Part shown: positions 19,498-31,742 of the stretch, one piece after another
Numbering within the stretch: the first letter of the stretch is position 1
How the letters are laid out: every line of letters starts with the position of its first letter
Source of the DNA: Branchiostoma belcheri
Taxonomy: Eukaryota; Chordata; Leptocardii; Amphioxiformes; Branchiostomatidae
Assembly (NCBI RefSeq): GCF_001625305.1
Contig: NW_017804487.1
Coordinates: 482,560 to 546,559, forward strand
DNA length: 64,000 bases
Direction: 5' to 3'
Translations under genes and position numbers: made by a program
Notes under the pieces: generated by a model
Databases searched by the model: none
Told to the model about the DNA's origin: nothing
Seen by the model: only the letters and a program-made list of their open reading frames with translations

Positions 19498-21930
19498 GAA
19501 AGAAATATATCATTGCTATCTTCTTTTTAATGACTGTATGAAAACCATCCATGTAGTGAAATATTATTAACTTTGATTTTACTACGGCGATGGCAAATGA
19601 TGTGCGTATTACACTTTGTAGAAGCATATCGTCTATTTCAGGAAAGTGGAAATCAGATTATTCAACGTCTAATGCAAAACCTCTCAGTTTACGACCGCTC
19701 TGTCAAAAATCACAAGTGATAGTATCAATAAAAAAGATGCACATATTATAACTGTTGGTGATAATGGTTTACATGGGTATCCGCAGTTCAAGCAAAATGT
19801 ATGTGTATCAATTAACACTAAGAAAACACCCAAGCAACTTCATCCACCACACAGCACGAAAAGAGACATTTAAGCAAACTTTCCGCAATATGTAAAGAAG
19901 TATTAAAGTTGAGAAAATATTTCAGTAGACTTTGCGACTTCGTAAAGGCTGCTGAAAGGCAAATTCCGCCTTTCCGTCACCTTTCAGTGTGCTTAAATAC
20001 GACGTAAACATTTCATATCTTTACGCTTCCTTTACAAATCCGTAAATATAACTAATACAGACTAGTTGACTTCATGTATAAATTGTTGTCGATCTACATC
20101 ACAGATCTTGACAGACGTTGCCTAACCACAATAGAAGTTATCTCCAGTAAAAAAAAAAAACACGCAGGTGCAAGTAAAAAAAAAACAGACCGCGAAAAGT
20201 TGTTAAAGAGTAATTTGGAAGAGCGGCGGCTTTTCTCTCCAACTCGTTTGGCAGAAAGATGAACGCAGCCATCCGCACCCATTCATGTCGAAAATTATTA
20301 GCAATGCGTCTTCTTAGCACCTGATTACGCCGCTTCATCACTCACCGCTCCTTTCTATATCAGTTAGGAAAATCCACGCTATATCTTACTCGCGTGATCG
20401 ACCGAAAGCTGCAGCAGTTCTTTGTAGGAAGGATGTTACAGCCGTACCCGTCGTCATCAATTGCACGCCATTACCGCTGACGAGGGAAATTAATGTGCCA
20501 ATTTTGACTCGCCAGGAGACATCGTCAGATAAGAAGGGCAATACATTCTGGTCGTGTAGAGAGTTGTCTTTTCCCGCCTAAATGCCTATGCACCTTGGCA
20601 GTGACTAAACAGGCCGATAAACGTTAAGCACCAGGCTTACAAGAGACAAGCATCTGTCGACTGAAAGGGGAGCGCGGTAAATAGACGGCGTGGGGTGAAG
20701 GGCCCGTTTAGAAGCAATGAGTGCTATCTGAGTGAGTTTTAATGAAATGACAGCAGAGTTTTCACCTACAATTAATCTTTCCCCCCAAGATGTCGTTGGC
20801 GGAAAAGCGCAAGCCGTTCGATAGGGTTCTGTCGGCCCGAGATACCCGCCTAAATGGGGAAAACATCGACCGCCGGCATTACACCCTATCTGGCAAATTT
20901 ATCTACATTTTGCCACTCGACTTCAATATATTGGGTCATAATTTTCAGGCTCGGAGCTTCAATTGACTGTGTGGTGATCTTCCCTCAGTAGAGTCATTCC
21001 GCGGAGGCTGCCGTGTTGATGAACAGTTTCCTATAGCCATTTCAGCGTCATTCCAGCAAAATAGCCCATTCAAACTGATAAGGACCACGCATGTTTTTCG
21101 ATAATACACAATAGCAAACAATGCGGGGCTGTGCACAGAGGACGGGTTTTCAGACGGAGCGAGATGGGACTCTTTAACACTTGTCTAGTTTACCGAGCTC
21201 GTTAACACTGGGAGTGAATACCCAAGGGTTTGCCAATAGGGCCATTTGCCCCGTAATGTTCAGCCAAAAAAGGCTGAAACGGGAAATGAAGGAAAAACCA
21301 TTAGCGCATACGCTACACCTGAAACTGGCTCGTACTGACAAGCTTATATAGTATACGACAAAGTGATCACCGAACATGAGCCAAACAGCACTTACAGCGA
21401 AAAAAGAATGGACTGTTAAACTTTGATAAAGTTTTGGAGTTGATACAAACAAAAGATACTTTCAGTTAGATTAGAAAAAGTTTGTAGACCGGCCTTGTAA
21501 TGTTTGTTTTTTTTTCACACAAAACGTATAGTTTTAGGGGTTTCTCTGATCTAGTCATTAGAATAATACCAAGCAATGATTGGCATCCGATCAACATCGA
21601 TGGGTAATTCTGACTTTTAGAATGTGAATACATGGGAATAAGTATATACCTATCACACAAATGTAAAACGAAAATGTATGAATATATTTAACAGCATAAG
21701 AGTGGTCACTAGTACTGTTTATGTATCACCAAATAGTTTTGGTTGCGTTTGGATGTTATCACAATGCGTTAGTGTTTGTCAATTTTTGCTTTTTACGAAA
21801 ATATGCTGAATAAGTAAGCAATAAGTTATAGGATGACGGCTCCATGAAACTAATTGAATACTTATAATTACGTGTCTAAACCAGCAGCGATACTTGAAAG
21901 CAGGGATACAAACGCATTTTCAAATTTGTT
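19498..21930. other. Unique DNA, candidate regulatory block at 20180-21150
   Basis: No exon or repeat copy recognised. The 20180-21150 part is GC-richer and contains homeodomain/TALE-type words (TTTTAATGAAATGACAGCAG, ACAATTAATC). It is a candidate conserved non-coding block by appearance only. Confidence 0.3.
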
Positions 21931-21935
21931 CTTAA

Positions 21936-22431
21936 AGGCATCCAATGCAGTTTTTAGGGCTTGGAAACCCGATTTTTCAAAGTCAATATTGTACTCACTT
22001 TTCTACATACTAAGTTGAAATCACACTATCCCAATGTATATTAACCCTCATGGAGCAAAAATACCCCAAATTCTGACGGAAAACGGTTACTGGAAGGGCC
22101 CTGGGCTGATTTTTAGGGCACTACCCACAAAATAAAGGACTCATCTTGGGGCTTGTTTCTGCAGTTTTAAAACTTAAAAGCCCAAAGTATGAAATGCTGA
22201 CTCAATGTGAAGCAGTATGTGTCAATATCATACAGATTGCCTTATTCAGAATATTTCCAGTTTTCATGTCCTCACAAAATAAAGGACTCATCTTAGGGCT
22301 TGTTTCTGCATTGATTGAATATTGATTGAAATGTGCTAATGTGAAGCAGTATGTGTCAATATCATAAAGATTGCCTTATTCACAATATTTCCAGTTTTGT
22401 TGCTCTGAAATCGCATTAATGAATAATGCCT
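21936..22431 (+). mobile_element. MITE family A with an internal partial duplication
   Basis: TTAA at 21932-21935 and 22432-22435, with ends AGGCATCCAATGCAG and AATAATGCCT. It is about 130 bp longer than other copies because the AATAAAGGACTCATCTT to TATTTCCAGTTTT segment is present twice in tandem. Confidence 0.85.
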
Positions 22432-22885
22432 TTAATGTAGAGACACAAATATGTGCACTTAGTGTAACGTTAGATATATCTTTTTGCAGCTGTCAGCTAC
22501 ACCAAATCAACGTGTATAAGATCCCTATCATGCTAATTAAAGAAGAATTATAGACGCAATATACAACGGTGCGATTAGAATTCAATTTTGTGCTTATTTA
22601 ATCTCTTAATTACTTACCATATTAGAGTCTCCCTCCTCGTGTGTAATTAGCGTTGGATGATAGATGAATTATGTTTAATCTTCATATTTTCAGAAAGGAA
22701 TCTTATGGAAACCCCTCTGGGCTACAAGTCGGCTCTAATTAAGTTTCTGTAATTGGTTCTGTGCTTCTATTGGGGAACATAGGGTCAAATTGATGAGGAA
22801 ATTTGTTGATGATATATTATTTTCCTTGTGGTATATATGACATCACGTACATATGCCGTTGTCGCTATAGGATGTAGCTCGTTAC
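22432..22885. other. Spacer between two family A MITEs, nothing recognised
   Basis: AT-rich sequence of about 450 bp. I see no coding or repeat signal. Confidence 0.3.
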
Positions 22886-23226
22886 AGGCATCCAGTGCAG
22901 TGTTTAGGGCTTGGAAACCCGATTTTCGCAATATTCTAGCCATTTGAGTTGAAACCATACACTACAAATGTATATTGACCCTCAAGGCAAAACTTCCCAA
23001 AATTCTGACGGAAAATGGTCACTGGAAAGGCCTTGGGCTGATTTTTAGGGTACCACCCAGAAAATAAAGGACTCATCTTGGGGCTTGTTTCTGCAGTTTT
23101 CAAAGCCCAAAGTATAAAATACTGACTCAAAACGTGCTAATGTGAAGCAGTATGTGTCAATATCACAGAGATTGCCTTATTCAGAATATTTCCAGTTTTG
23201 CTGCCCTGAAATCGCATTGGATGCCT
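22886..23226 (+). mobile_element. MITE family A copy
   Basis: Starts AGGCATCCAGTGCAG after TTAC (a mutated TTAA) and ends CGCATTGGATGCCT followed by TTAA at 23227-23230. The interior matches the other copies, e.g. GACGGAAAATGGTCACTGG. Confidence 0.85.
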
Positions 23227-23533
23227 TTAAAAGCGATATTTTGCAAACATGACATATGAGGATTTAAACGTTACATTTAATGTTTTGTTACAATCGAGGT
23301 GAGGTAGTAGGTAATAGATGGGAAATATACAAAATCAAATACAAGTGATTTATCAATTGACAAAAAGTCGCCCAGTAGTCAGGGACCCGTTAATTTTATT
23401 CCAAAGTGACCTGTGACATACCGACTAGACACAACGCAAATAAATACTACGGTCCGTATAATTAATTTTTCCCATCTTTTAATTTTTTAATTGAAATTTC
23501 AGTGAATAGCTAAATATACTTTGGGCATTTTAA

Positions 23534-23895
23534 AAAGGCATCCAATGCAATTTATGGGCGGCAAAATAAGTCAATTTTCTGGCCAGCCTTTTAATACAGT
23601 AAGTTAAGTCAATCCTATTCCATAGCATACTGATATCTGTAAGGCAAAAATGCGAAGACGCTGACAGAAAACGGTTGCTCGCTTTATATTGTATATAGGC
23701 TACTAGTTTTAGGATCTTTTAGCTATTTATGAGCGGTACTAAGAAAATAAAGAGACGCCTCACCTGTAGCTTGTTTTGAGGCTATTTCAAATGCTTTAAA
23801 TATGAAATGATGATGAAATAACAAGAAGTAACAGTAACTGTCAATTATTAGACAGATTTCCTCATCCAGCATTTTTTCCCGCCCTTTGGATGCCT
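23534..23895 (+). mobile_element. MITE, family A/B relative
   Basis: Starts AAAGGCATCCAATGCAATTT, then GGGCGGCAAAA, and ends CCCGCCCTTTGGATGCCTT. It shares termini with families A and B but has a largely different interior, with AAAATAAAGAGACGCCTC retained. Confidence 0.7.
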
Positions 23896-23986
23896 TGAAG
23901 ACTCATAGAAAAGATGTGTTGTTCCCTTTCCTTTCTTGAACTGAGCCGAATTTCTCATATACTTAATGTTAATGATTTTTTTTCTG

Positions 23987-24184
23987 TAGCCTCTACCAGG
24001 CTTCGGGGGGCGGTTGGAAAGAGTAGAAATCAACCAAAGAGAGATAACATGCCAGGGGAGTTGGTATGCTGGAGAGAACAGTTTGCCACACCCGAGCGGC
24101 AAACTGTTCGTTTTGGCATGCTATCTCTCTATTTGGCCGATTTCTATACTCTTTCAACCGCCTCCCGAAGCCTGGTAGAGGCTA
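23987..24184. mobile_element. TAGCCT foldback element, family E copy 1, 9-bp target duplication
   Basis: Arms start TAGCCTCTACCAGGCTTCGG and end CCGAAGCCTGGTAGAGGCTA; pairing extends for most of the 198 bp. TTTTTTCTG lies at 23978-23986 and 24186-24194, with one extra C at the right junction. The open frame across it is an artefact of the palindrome. Confidence 0.9.
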
Positions 24185-24194
24185 CTTTTTTCTG

Positions 24195-24721
24195 GCCGTG
24201 GAGACGAGGTAGCAATATTGAAGGCTTCCGTCACCAACATGCAACTCTAACCAGGCCTGACCATAACTTCTCGCTAAACGCCAGTTGTACAGCAAGCAGC
24301 GTATTTCCGTCTACAACCCTGCCTAATATGCGAGGCATTCTCCGTCTCAATGTGATCTATTACACATGCTTTATGACCACTTGAACACTGCGGCTCAGCT
24401 GGACCCAATACTAACGTATAACAAGGCATCGTCACCACATCACACGATCAAAGCATTCTTGACATGTTCGCCCAGAGCCGTGTTATTTTGTTTACCCTCC
24501 ACTTGCGCCACTTAATATTCCTGTAGTAAGGACGGTGACCTCAATCGGGGTGTTTTGTTCGCAAACAAACACAACGAGTGGCCATTGTAGTAAAGTTGGT
24601 CGCTTGTTTGGATACACACTTCGAACGGGAAGCACAAGAAGATGGGTGTTTGTAGACTACAGATGAATGATCTCTTTACCCTGCTGTGGAGGATCTACAA
24701 TTTGTAGTTTGTTTGCTTCCT
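24195..24721. other. Unique DNA, nothing recognised
   Basis: About 530 bp between two MITEs. No exon with family similarity was seen. Confidence 0.3.
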
Positions 24722-25101
24722 TAGGCCACACCAATTCAATTTGTTGGTTCTCGGATTCGCCTCTTCATTTTTTTCTGATTTGCAAAAAAAAAAAAAAAAG
24801 ATTCTCGTTCAGAATCAACTCAAAAATGCTCATATTCTGCCCCCAACAGTCGAGAAAACTTATTTTCTTCCGAGATCTTACAGTTTTTCCATCTATCAAT
24901 GCAGTGGTTTGATTAAAAGTTCAAAATTCATTGTTGAAATTTTAACCCAGCCTTTTGTGTTGACTTCATGGCTCCTATCAACGCATTTGGGGCTACAATA
25001 GGATGCTTAGACCTGTTTTTATTTTTTATTTTTTTCGCCCTGTCGCTTCATACTTTTTTCTATAAAAAAATCCCAGAACCAAATTAAATTGGTGTGGCCT
25101 T
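24722..25101 (+). mobile_element. MITE family D copy 3
   Basis: TAGGCCACACCAATTCAATT at the left and AAATTGGTGTGGCCTT at the right. The interior is nearly identical to 15819-16187. Confidence 0.88.
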
Positions 25102-25591
25102 GTCGTTTTGGCAACATTTGGCTTGGCAACACTTCTTGTGCATACAAACAGCGGACGCGAGCACACAAACTGATGACATAAGCATAAAAGATGATGGGAA
25201 AATTTCTCCTCATTATATTTCGCACAATTTATAAAGCCTTTAGAAGTATACTCTATACAATTGGTTTGTAAGTTAAACGGCTACATGCAAGTAAGATGCA
25301 CAGACGATTATAGTCTTTTCGAAAGTTGGCAATGATTGGATCACAATAATGTTTTGTAAACTGTTTCTATAACTTAAGTTGATATATGACAACTAGCAGG
25401 ACCGTTGTGGCGTTTTTAGGCACAGCTTGTCGTGAGTTATGATGAAATCATTCATCATAATGAGAACTTTATTTAGTAGAATTAATGATCTGAAGTATGT
25501 ATAACAGATTGCTCAAAGGAGTAAAAAACTTCATATAATTTTTTATCACATTTATATATATTTACAATATGCCAACGATTTGAAAATCATC

Positions 25592-25652
25592 GTGTATGTG
25601 TGTGTGTATATGTGTGTGTATGTATGTATGTATGTACTGTGTGTGATTGTGT

Positions 25653-25726
<74 letters not shown>

Positions 25727-25750
25727 TGAGTAGATGTGAGTGTGTGTGTG
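25592..25750. repeat. (GT)n / (GTAT)n microsatellite
   Basis: A long GT run with GTAT units at its left. Thr/His-rich and Val/Cys-rich open frames here are repeat artefacts. Confidence 0.97.
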
Positions 25751-25903
25751 GTAAGTAGATGTTAAGTGATAAATTATTGTGTAACATGCAGTTTTGGGTT
25801 GCTGTCAACCGTTTCTATGGATGTATATTTTTGCTATACATGTATAAGAAGTTAATCTGTCAATCACACAGACTAACTGTCACACGGGCCGTGACGATCT
25901 CAC

Positions 25904-25963
25904 CTTTGACTTGGTCTTGGGTTTGGCTTCTTTTTGCCGAGGTGTGGAACTTCCACTTCCCAT
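25904..25963 (-). CDS. Possible first coding exon of an unidentified N-myristoylated protein
   Basis: On the minus strand a strong start context (CAACCATGG) opens 20 codons, MGSGSSTPRQKEAKPKTKSK, and the frame meets a good donor AAAG|GTGAGA at a codon boundary. Met-Gly-x-x-x-Ser with following basic residues is the classic N-myristoylation and membrane-anchor signal. I could not identify the family or find a following exon, so the protein is unknown and the call could be chance. Partner exons would lie below 25900 on the minus strand. Confidence 0.3.
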
Positions 25964-26775
25964 GGTTGTCCTCTTCAACGGCTGACCCTGGGAGGAACCT
26001 AATACAATGAATTGATACAACAAACGCAAGGGTGACAGAGGTCAGGAGACTAGTATCATACTTTCTCTTAAAGGCACCCAAAACAATTTCAGGGCGGAAA
26101 AACTGGAGTTTCAAAGTCAATTTGGGTCAGTTGGTAGCGCCTTTAATCCCCCCCCCCACTGTTACAAATGTTTAGACCTTTAGAACTAGTAGTATATGTG
26201 ATGTGTCAAAACCAACATGTTGATTCATTCATAAACTTCTAATAGGCTAATTCTTTGGTATCCACGCGTCTATTTCTATGTTTAGTTATCGGCTTACGAA
26301 AAGCGCTGTACTTTTGTTGTGTCAATAAAGTATTGTATTGTACATGTACAACTACATGTACTCCCGACATGATGATGATGATTGTATACCGTAGCGGGTT
26401 TCGCAATGATACCGAAGAGTGACCGTACGCACGTACGTTGCCGCAATAATTGCCTAATAATGACGAATTCGTTGGGCCTCTGATTTAGACAAGGGTAAAT
26501 GAAACCAAGGTATGTACTCATACCATTACCATTATAACCGGGTTAATTGTGACAAATGTACGGGTACCCTTGGACCTTGTACACAAAACTCGATATAGAG
26601 ACACGTGTGGCAAGCAGAACGTCACATACACCTGTTAGAAATTATATCTCTATTGATGAAAAATAATTCTGAAAAACGTTTTTAAACGCCGTTTTGGGTC
26701 TATGGCTAAGAGTAAAAACATGTCTTTTTAAAACGAATTCGAATGCTGTTGTGATATCGAGAAAATTGGTGCGAA
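25964..26775. other. Intergenic DNA with a short MITE fragment
   Basis: About 26072-26130 has GGCACCCAAAACAATTTCAG and AAACTGGAGTTTCAAAGTCA, a remnant of family A/B MITE. The rest is not recognised. Confidence 0.35.
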
Positions 26776-26835
26776 TGTTACGCCGAAAGGCGGTTATACC
26801 GGCTGTACAGATACAGATACAGATCGAGATGGAGA
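26776..26835 (+). mobile_element. LINE X 3' tail remnant
   Basis: TTACGCCGAAAGGCGGTTAT, ACCGGCTGTACAGATACAGA and further GATACA/GAGATGG units. Only the last part of the LINE was inserted. Confidence 0.85.
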
Positions 26836-28736
26836 TTGGTTGTCAAACTCATTAGTATAGAACGAGTGAGTTGTACGAAGCTACTTCAAACCCATTTTGT
26901 TGCCTTGCCTATATTTTCGAAACACAATTTCAGCATTGGCTACAACACACATGGCTACGTGAAACATGCAAAGAATATTTGCATATCTGAGATTTTGTGC
27001 GACGGTACGATATAATATTATTTTGGCCTGTTCTACTAGTAACAGTAAACAGGTAGGATATTGAAATTTCTATTCCCATGACTCTGTAAGAATATTTCTT
27101 GCAGCTAAGACCAGTCCAGATGATGCTAAATGATACTTTATTAATACTGGACGCTGCTCATGCACTTTAGATGTAAAATAATTAATAGCACTCAGCTTCT
27201 ATACATTCTATCATGTATATATCAAACCGTGAATTTTTTCTCTCCCTGCCTGTCACTACAGAATATGTGAAGTGTTCTAAACCTGTGCTGTCAAGCACAG
27301 CAAGAGATCTGAGATTCCAAAATCTCCGGGAATTATCATCATGCATAATGTTCACAACAACTGCTGACAAATTCAGGCATCACAATTATAATATATACAC
27401 AACATACCCCCCCTCTACTGAATGTAATGTGGTATAGCCTGGTGGACAACTACTGCTGTTGGTAGACCACATACAGCGCAAGGGTGTCGAATTATTATTT
27501 TTTTCAATACATGAAAATACAGATACAAAGACAAAAAAAAAACATCGTTTGGACCCAATAACTAATCATATATGCCGAAAATCACAGAAATCCGTCAAAC
27601 GTGAGTTACAGCTGCGAACACAAAAACACGACCGAAAACAGTACCTTTTCCCTGAGGTAAAAATCTGACGGATTTTGTCCAAGCTTTACCCACCTGAGTA
27701 GTACGTGTTTCTGCGGCTTGCGGTCACGAACTAACCTGCCGGACAACACACCCTCCCGTGTCGCCTGGCGTGGCCTGGTCGAGATAACACCCCGTGTTTT
27801 CCCGCCATCACCGTTGGCAACAAATTTGACCAAACACACACACAGAGCGGGCCGGGAACACTACTAGTGGTTGTGTAGTTTTCAGTACAGGTGCTCCATT
27901 CGTTTGCCTTCCGGACTTACGCAAACTCTTCACTGAAGAGAGAAGGAAGTAGTAGGTTGGTCCGCGTCACTAAGAGTTTTAGGTTGTCGTGGCAGTTTTT
28001 AGTTATAGCCATTGTTATAAAGTGAGTTGCACATGTACAAGCAAATGAAATAGGAAAGAGAAATATTCTGAAAATCATTTGAAACGCAAACTATAGTTCC
28101 TTGTGTAGGCACATTTGACACAAGAACACATACTCTACTAATATAGTACATTGTGTAGAAACATTTGATACAAAAACGCATACTATACTTCCCTGTGTAG
28201 GCACAATACGTGGTAGAATGGCGAAACGGAATAGAACGACCAAACTAGGCAATAAAAATGACCATAACAAATGACAAACTTTCAAATACACATGTATATA
28301 TTTACAAAACGTCTCCAAATCTCGTCAACGACACGTCTTATTTCGTCTTGCTAAATTTGTTTTCCCCCCTCCCCACAAAAAAATGTTAAAAGGCTACGCA
28401 GTATTAAACATACACATCGATATCTTTGTGGGATAATCCTTTGTTAATCCGCTCTAAGTACGCTCAACGGCCCTCCGGACAATCTATCCACCCGTCACTG
28501 CACCACAACTCTTGTTCTCTCTACAAAAATATTTGTATTCTGACGTCAACTCAGTTCGACACATCAGGAAAAGAACTCTCAAAAAGCCATTTGTCGGGAT
28601 AATATCCTCCATCGGTTGCTATGTTTACAAAACATTTGTTTAGGTACGTGTTCTCAGTGATAGGAGGCATTGTTTAAACTGTCACAACAAGCCCCGGAGT
28701 GGATGGATAGTGGACAAACATTAGGAAGAGGACACA
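26836..28736. other. Intergenic DNA; promoter-like GC-rich patch at 27650-27960
   Basis: No exon I can support. The patch has higher G+C and an open minus-strand frame (27839-27606) that ends at a possible donor CTCAG|GTGGGT near 27700. It could be a 5' untranslated exon of a minus-strand gene. At 28090-28210 the word T(T/C)CCTTGTGTAGGCACA recurs three times in degenerate form. Confidence 0.3.
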
Positions 28737-29022
28737 TGCCCGTAGCCAGGATTTTGAAGGGGGGGGGGGTCTTCCCACTGCTTGAGGGGACCAGCGAGGG
28801 GAGGGGGGGTCCGGGGGCATGCTAGCCCGGGAAATTTTAAAAAACAAACCTTCTGAAATGGCATTTCTTGCGTTTTTTGAGACGATTACAAAGAAAAAAA
28901 AATCAGATAACTTTTTATTCAATAACAGAGTGAGCAATTTTATTACGATTCCAGCCCCGCTGGTGACACGAATCAGTCCGTCTTTTAAAGAAAAATCTTG
29001 GACCTTTAGATAAAAAGTGGAC
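28737..29022. repeat. Interspersed repeat, partner of 3446-3765
   Basis: CCGTAGCCAGGATTTTGAAG, a G-run, TCTTCCCACTG, GGGTCCGGGGGCATGC, ACCTTCTGAAATGGCATTTC and TAAAAAGTGGA occur in the same order as at 3446-3765. Unclassified mobile element. Confidence 0.7.
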
Positions 29023-29041
29023 CAAAAAGTGGATATTTAAG

Positions 29042-29228
29042 TTCGTCCGAGAGGTTTGGTCATAGTTGGCCGGTGTTCGCGAGTAGGTCAGCGGTGTTCG
29101 GGGGTACGTCAAATATTACTCTAATTTAACACAAAATCGATCTGATTCGTATAGAAAGATAGGCGTGGCCTAAATCTGGTCAGACGACTCCCGAACTTCA
29201 GCCGATTTTGGTTGTTTGGTGGTCGTGG
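29042..29228 (-). repeat. Interspersed repeat, partner of 938-1140
   Basis: The minus-strand reading carries TCTGACCAGATTTAGGCCAC, an AAATTAGAGT.ATTTGAC block and several CCGAACACC words, as at 938-1140. It immediately follows the repeat at 28737-29022, so both may belong to one larger element. Confidence 0.6.
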
Positions 29229-31079
29229 GAAGGTTCTGAATGTGTGACAGGACCCTTGTGTATAGTAAATCGGCTTGGTATTGAAAAAGAAAGACTGGAC
29301 ATTCCTGTCTAAATCTATGTGTAGAGTTTGTATCTGGCAACTTTACGTTAGAATTTTTAGAGGTAGGGGATTAATCTGGAAAGTATCATTAAATTATCAC
29401 TGAGTGTGGTTCAAAATTCAACCATTCCTTGCTAAGTTGTGCCTACTCAGAAAAAAGACAACACCCGTGGAAGCTTATTTACAGGTTTCATTTCAACATG
29501 GTCTTGATGGTAGTTTTATACCAGTATATATGAAGAATCCGAGTTTGGAACATCATTGGGAGATATTGGAATTTTTTTCACTACTTTGAATAATCACGAG
29601 ATTCGAAAGGTATTGACTAATTCTTCGAAATGTTTATGATATATTTGCTTTTATGTTGACATAAGCCTGCAATGATGAATAATTCAGTTTCCTTGTGGTC
29701 ACATTTTTATATCATATCATATCATATATTTCCATATCTGAAGAATTGACTTCCAAATAAAAGCAAAAAAAAAATTAACATCTAAAACTGCATGAAATAT
29801 AAACGCTCTTCCACTATACCTCCTTTACAAGATTTTCTTTCGTAGTCATTGTGTTAAAATCACAAAATCACGGGGTTCTGTAGGCATTAACTCTCGTTGA
29901 ACAACGCAGAACCACGCGAGACTTGACATGAATGTTCAGATATCAAAACAAACCGCATTTAAATGCCCTTTAGAGTATAATGGACAATTATATTCATAAC
30001 ACACCAATTTATATACTTATAGCAGTGACAATACATCAATGACCTATCGATGTCGCTATGACAGAAATGATACTATTTTAGAATTGATATTATTGACTTG
30101 TAGAAAAGTCATAGAAGTAAGTTGGTCTTCAACAAAATAGCGCTGCTTCTTATTACTCCGTGAAGGAGGTCAGGACCTCCGGACGGAGTGTTGTAATCGG
30201 CTGATTTTTCATGTTCGCAGTCAAAACACTGGGTTCTCTTTGTGTAATCGGCACGCAATTTTATACGCCGTCTGCGGGCATGCCCGTGTTGATGCACGAA
30301 TGTGTATTTTTGCCGTTGCTGCTTTCGCGGTCAATGTAATATCGCAGACGCACCCCTACAATTACGAGGCGAATTGGAATGGTCCAGAAAAACGCGTTGT
30401 TTGGAATAGCAGTGGGGTTCAAAAAAGTTCATGCAGATACGGGGTGGTTTTTATAAGTGGTTCCAGATGTTTTTGCCCATGGTTAAGAGATGCCAAGTTT
30501 TTTGGAAGATGTTCGCAGCCAAAACGCATTCTTCCGTACGTCGCATTTCTGTGTAATTTCGCATGTGGTGTTGCATTATGTCCGGGATGATGCACGTCTT
30601 TTTATTTTTACCGTAGCTGTTTTGATATTGGAGTAAATGCTTATTTTCGAAACATCCCCATTTCTTTGAAATGGTTTCGTCCGTTTATGCAACTGTTACG
30701 TACGTATACTGCGCTAATGACGACCAGTCGCGCTGTCCTGATACACCGCGAATGTGCGAGTGTTCCCTGTAGACAGTCCCGGGAGTCATTTTTTTGCACA
30801 TTCCAGGAGCCAAACCAAAATACGTTCATGAACCGAGTCCAAAAAACCGAAACGTGAAAATCGGATGATCGGACCTGATGTACATTTCTCTTTCTATAGA
30901 TTGTACACACAATACACACATCTTTAGATAATCTGGCCATGGCAGGTTAAAAAAAAAGTAACCCTGAATCATACTAGATTAGCGTAAATGCATGTTAATG
31001 CGTTCAAAACAAGAAAAAAATTGTTTCCGGGTATTAATCTCTTGAATCACGGCGCTGAATATTGACGCAAAAATATTTC
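29229..31079. other. Intergenic DNA, nothing firmly recognised
   Basis: At 30240-30590 there are paired words (TGTAATCGGCACGCAATTTT and TGTGTAATTTCGCATGTGGT; GATGCACG near 30290 and 30590) suggesting an internally repetitive mobile fragment. The 116-residue open frame over it has no recognisable motif. Confidence 0.3.
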
Positions 31080-31165
31080 GGGCATCGCGCGCCCTTCCCG
31101 CGTCACGTGTAGGCATCTCGCATCTCTGATTGGTTGTTGCGTCTTAAGATGACTGAGCCGACGCG
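31080..31165 (-). promoter_or_regulatory. Promoter-like cluster: CCAAT box and CACGTGAC E-box
   Basis: The minus-strand reading gives AACCAATCAGAGATGC, then CTACACGTGACGCGGGAAG, followed by a CpG-rich stretch. NF-Y-type CCAATCAG beside a USF-type CACGTGAC is common in proximal promoters. It points toward lower coordinates, where a possible coding start at 25963 lies, but 5 kb separate them. Confidence 0.3.
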
Positions 31166-31198
31166 CGTTTAAACAATTTTTCTTTGTTCGATTTATCA

Positions 31199-31295
31199 CA
31201 CTTCACAGAGAATTGTCGCCAATGGCTACTTCTTTTTGTTGCAATATATAATACTTCACGGAGAATTGTCGCCTATGGCTTCTTGTTACGTGTTC
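31199..31295. repeat. Two-unit tandem duplication, about 55 bp
   Basis: CTTCACAGAGAATTGTCGCC(A)ATGGCT and CTTCACGGAGAATTGTCGCC(T)ATGGCT lie about 57 bp apart. Confidence 0.75.
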
Positions 31296-31377
31296 ATAAT
31301 CCATTCACTTGTAGCGTACACAGGAGACGAAATTTAAAATTCCACTAGCATAATGGCACAGTACATTGTAGTGTAGT

Positions 31378-31742
31378 TACAGTAAGGCTCGAAATTCATT
31401 TTTAGTAATAGGTGCACTGGTGCACCCAACCTAGAAAAAACCTAGAAGTGCACAAAACATTTTGGGGGTGCTCCGTGTAAAACCAAACCTATGTATAGAT
31501 CTTACTGCTCCTCTTCTGAGTCTTGAATCTGAAATGTGAGCTAAGTTCAAAATCTTACACAAGTACGTACTACAACAAAGATTTTATTATATATTTTTCT
31601 GACACTTAGATGCCAAGAATATACTGTTTTAGATATTTGATATGCACAAAAATACCAGTGCACCCAAAGAAGAAACACTGGGTGCACAGCTTCAATTTTG
31701 GGTGCACTTAGGTGAACATGCACCCAGTATTTCCAGCCCTGT
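31378..31742. mobile_element. hAT-like MITE (GGTGCAC-rich)
   Basis: The ends CAGTAAGGCTCGAAAT and ATTTCCAGCCCTG are inverted, and CAGGGCT.GAAAT is typical of hAT termini. Next to them lie complementary GGTGCACTGGTGCACC- and GGGTGCAC-type words. I could not find an 8-bp target duplication, and there is no transposase. Confidence 0.55.

Noticed and set aside
23914..24384. 156-codon plus-strand frame
   Set aside because: It spans a foldback element whose palindrome keeps both halves open; no protein similarity.
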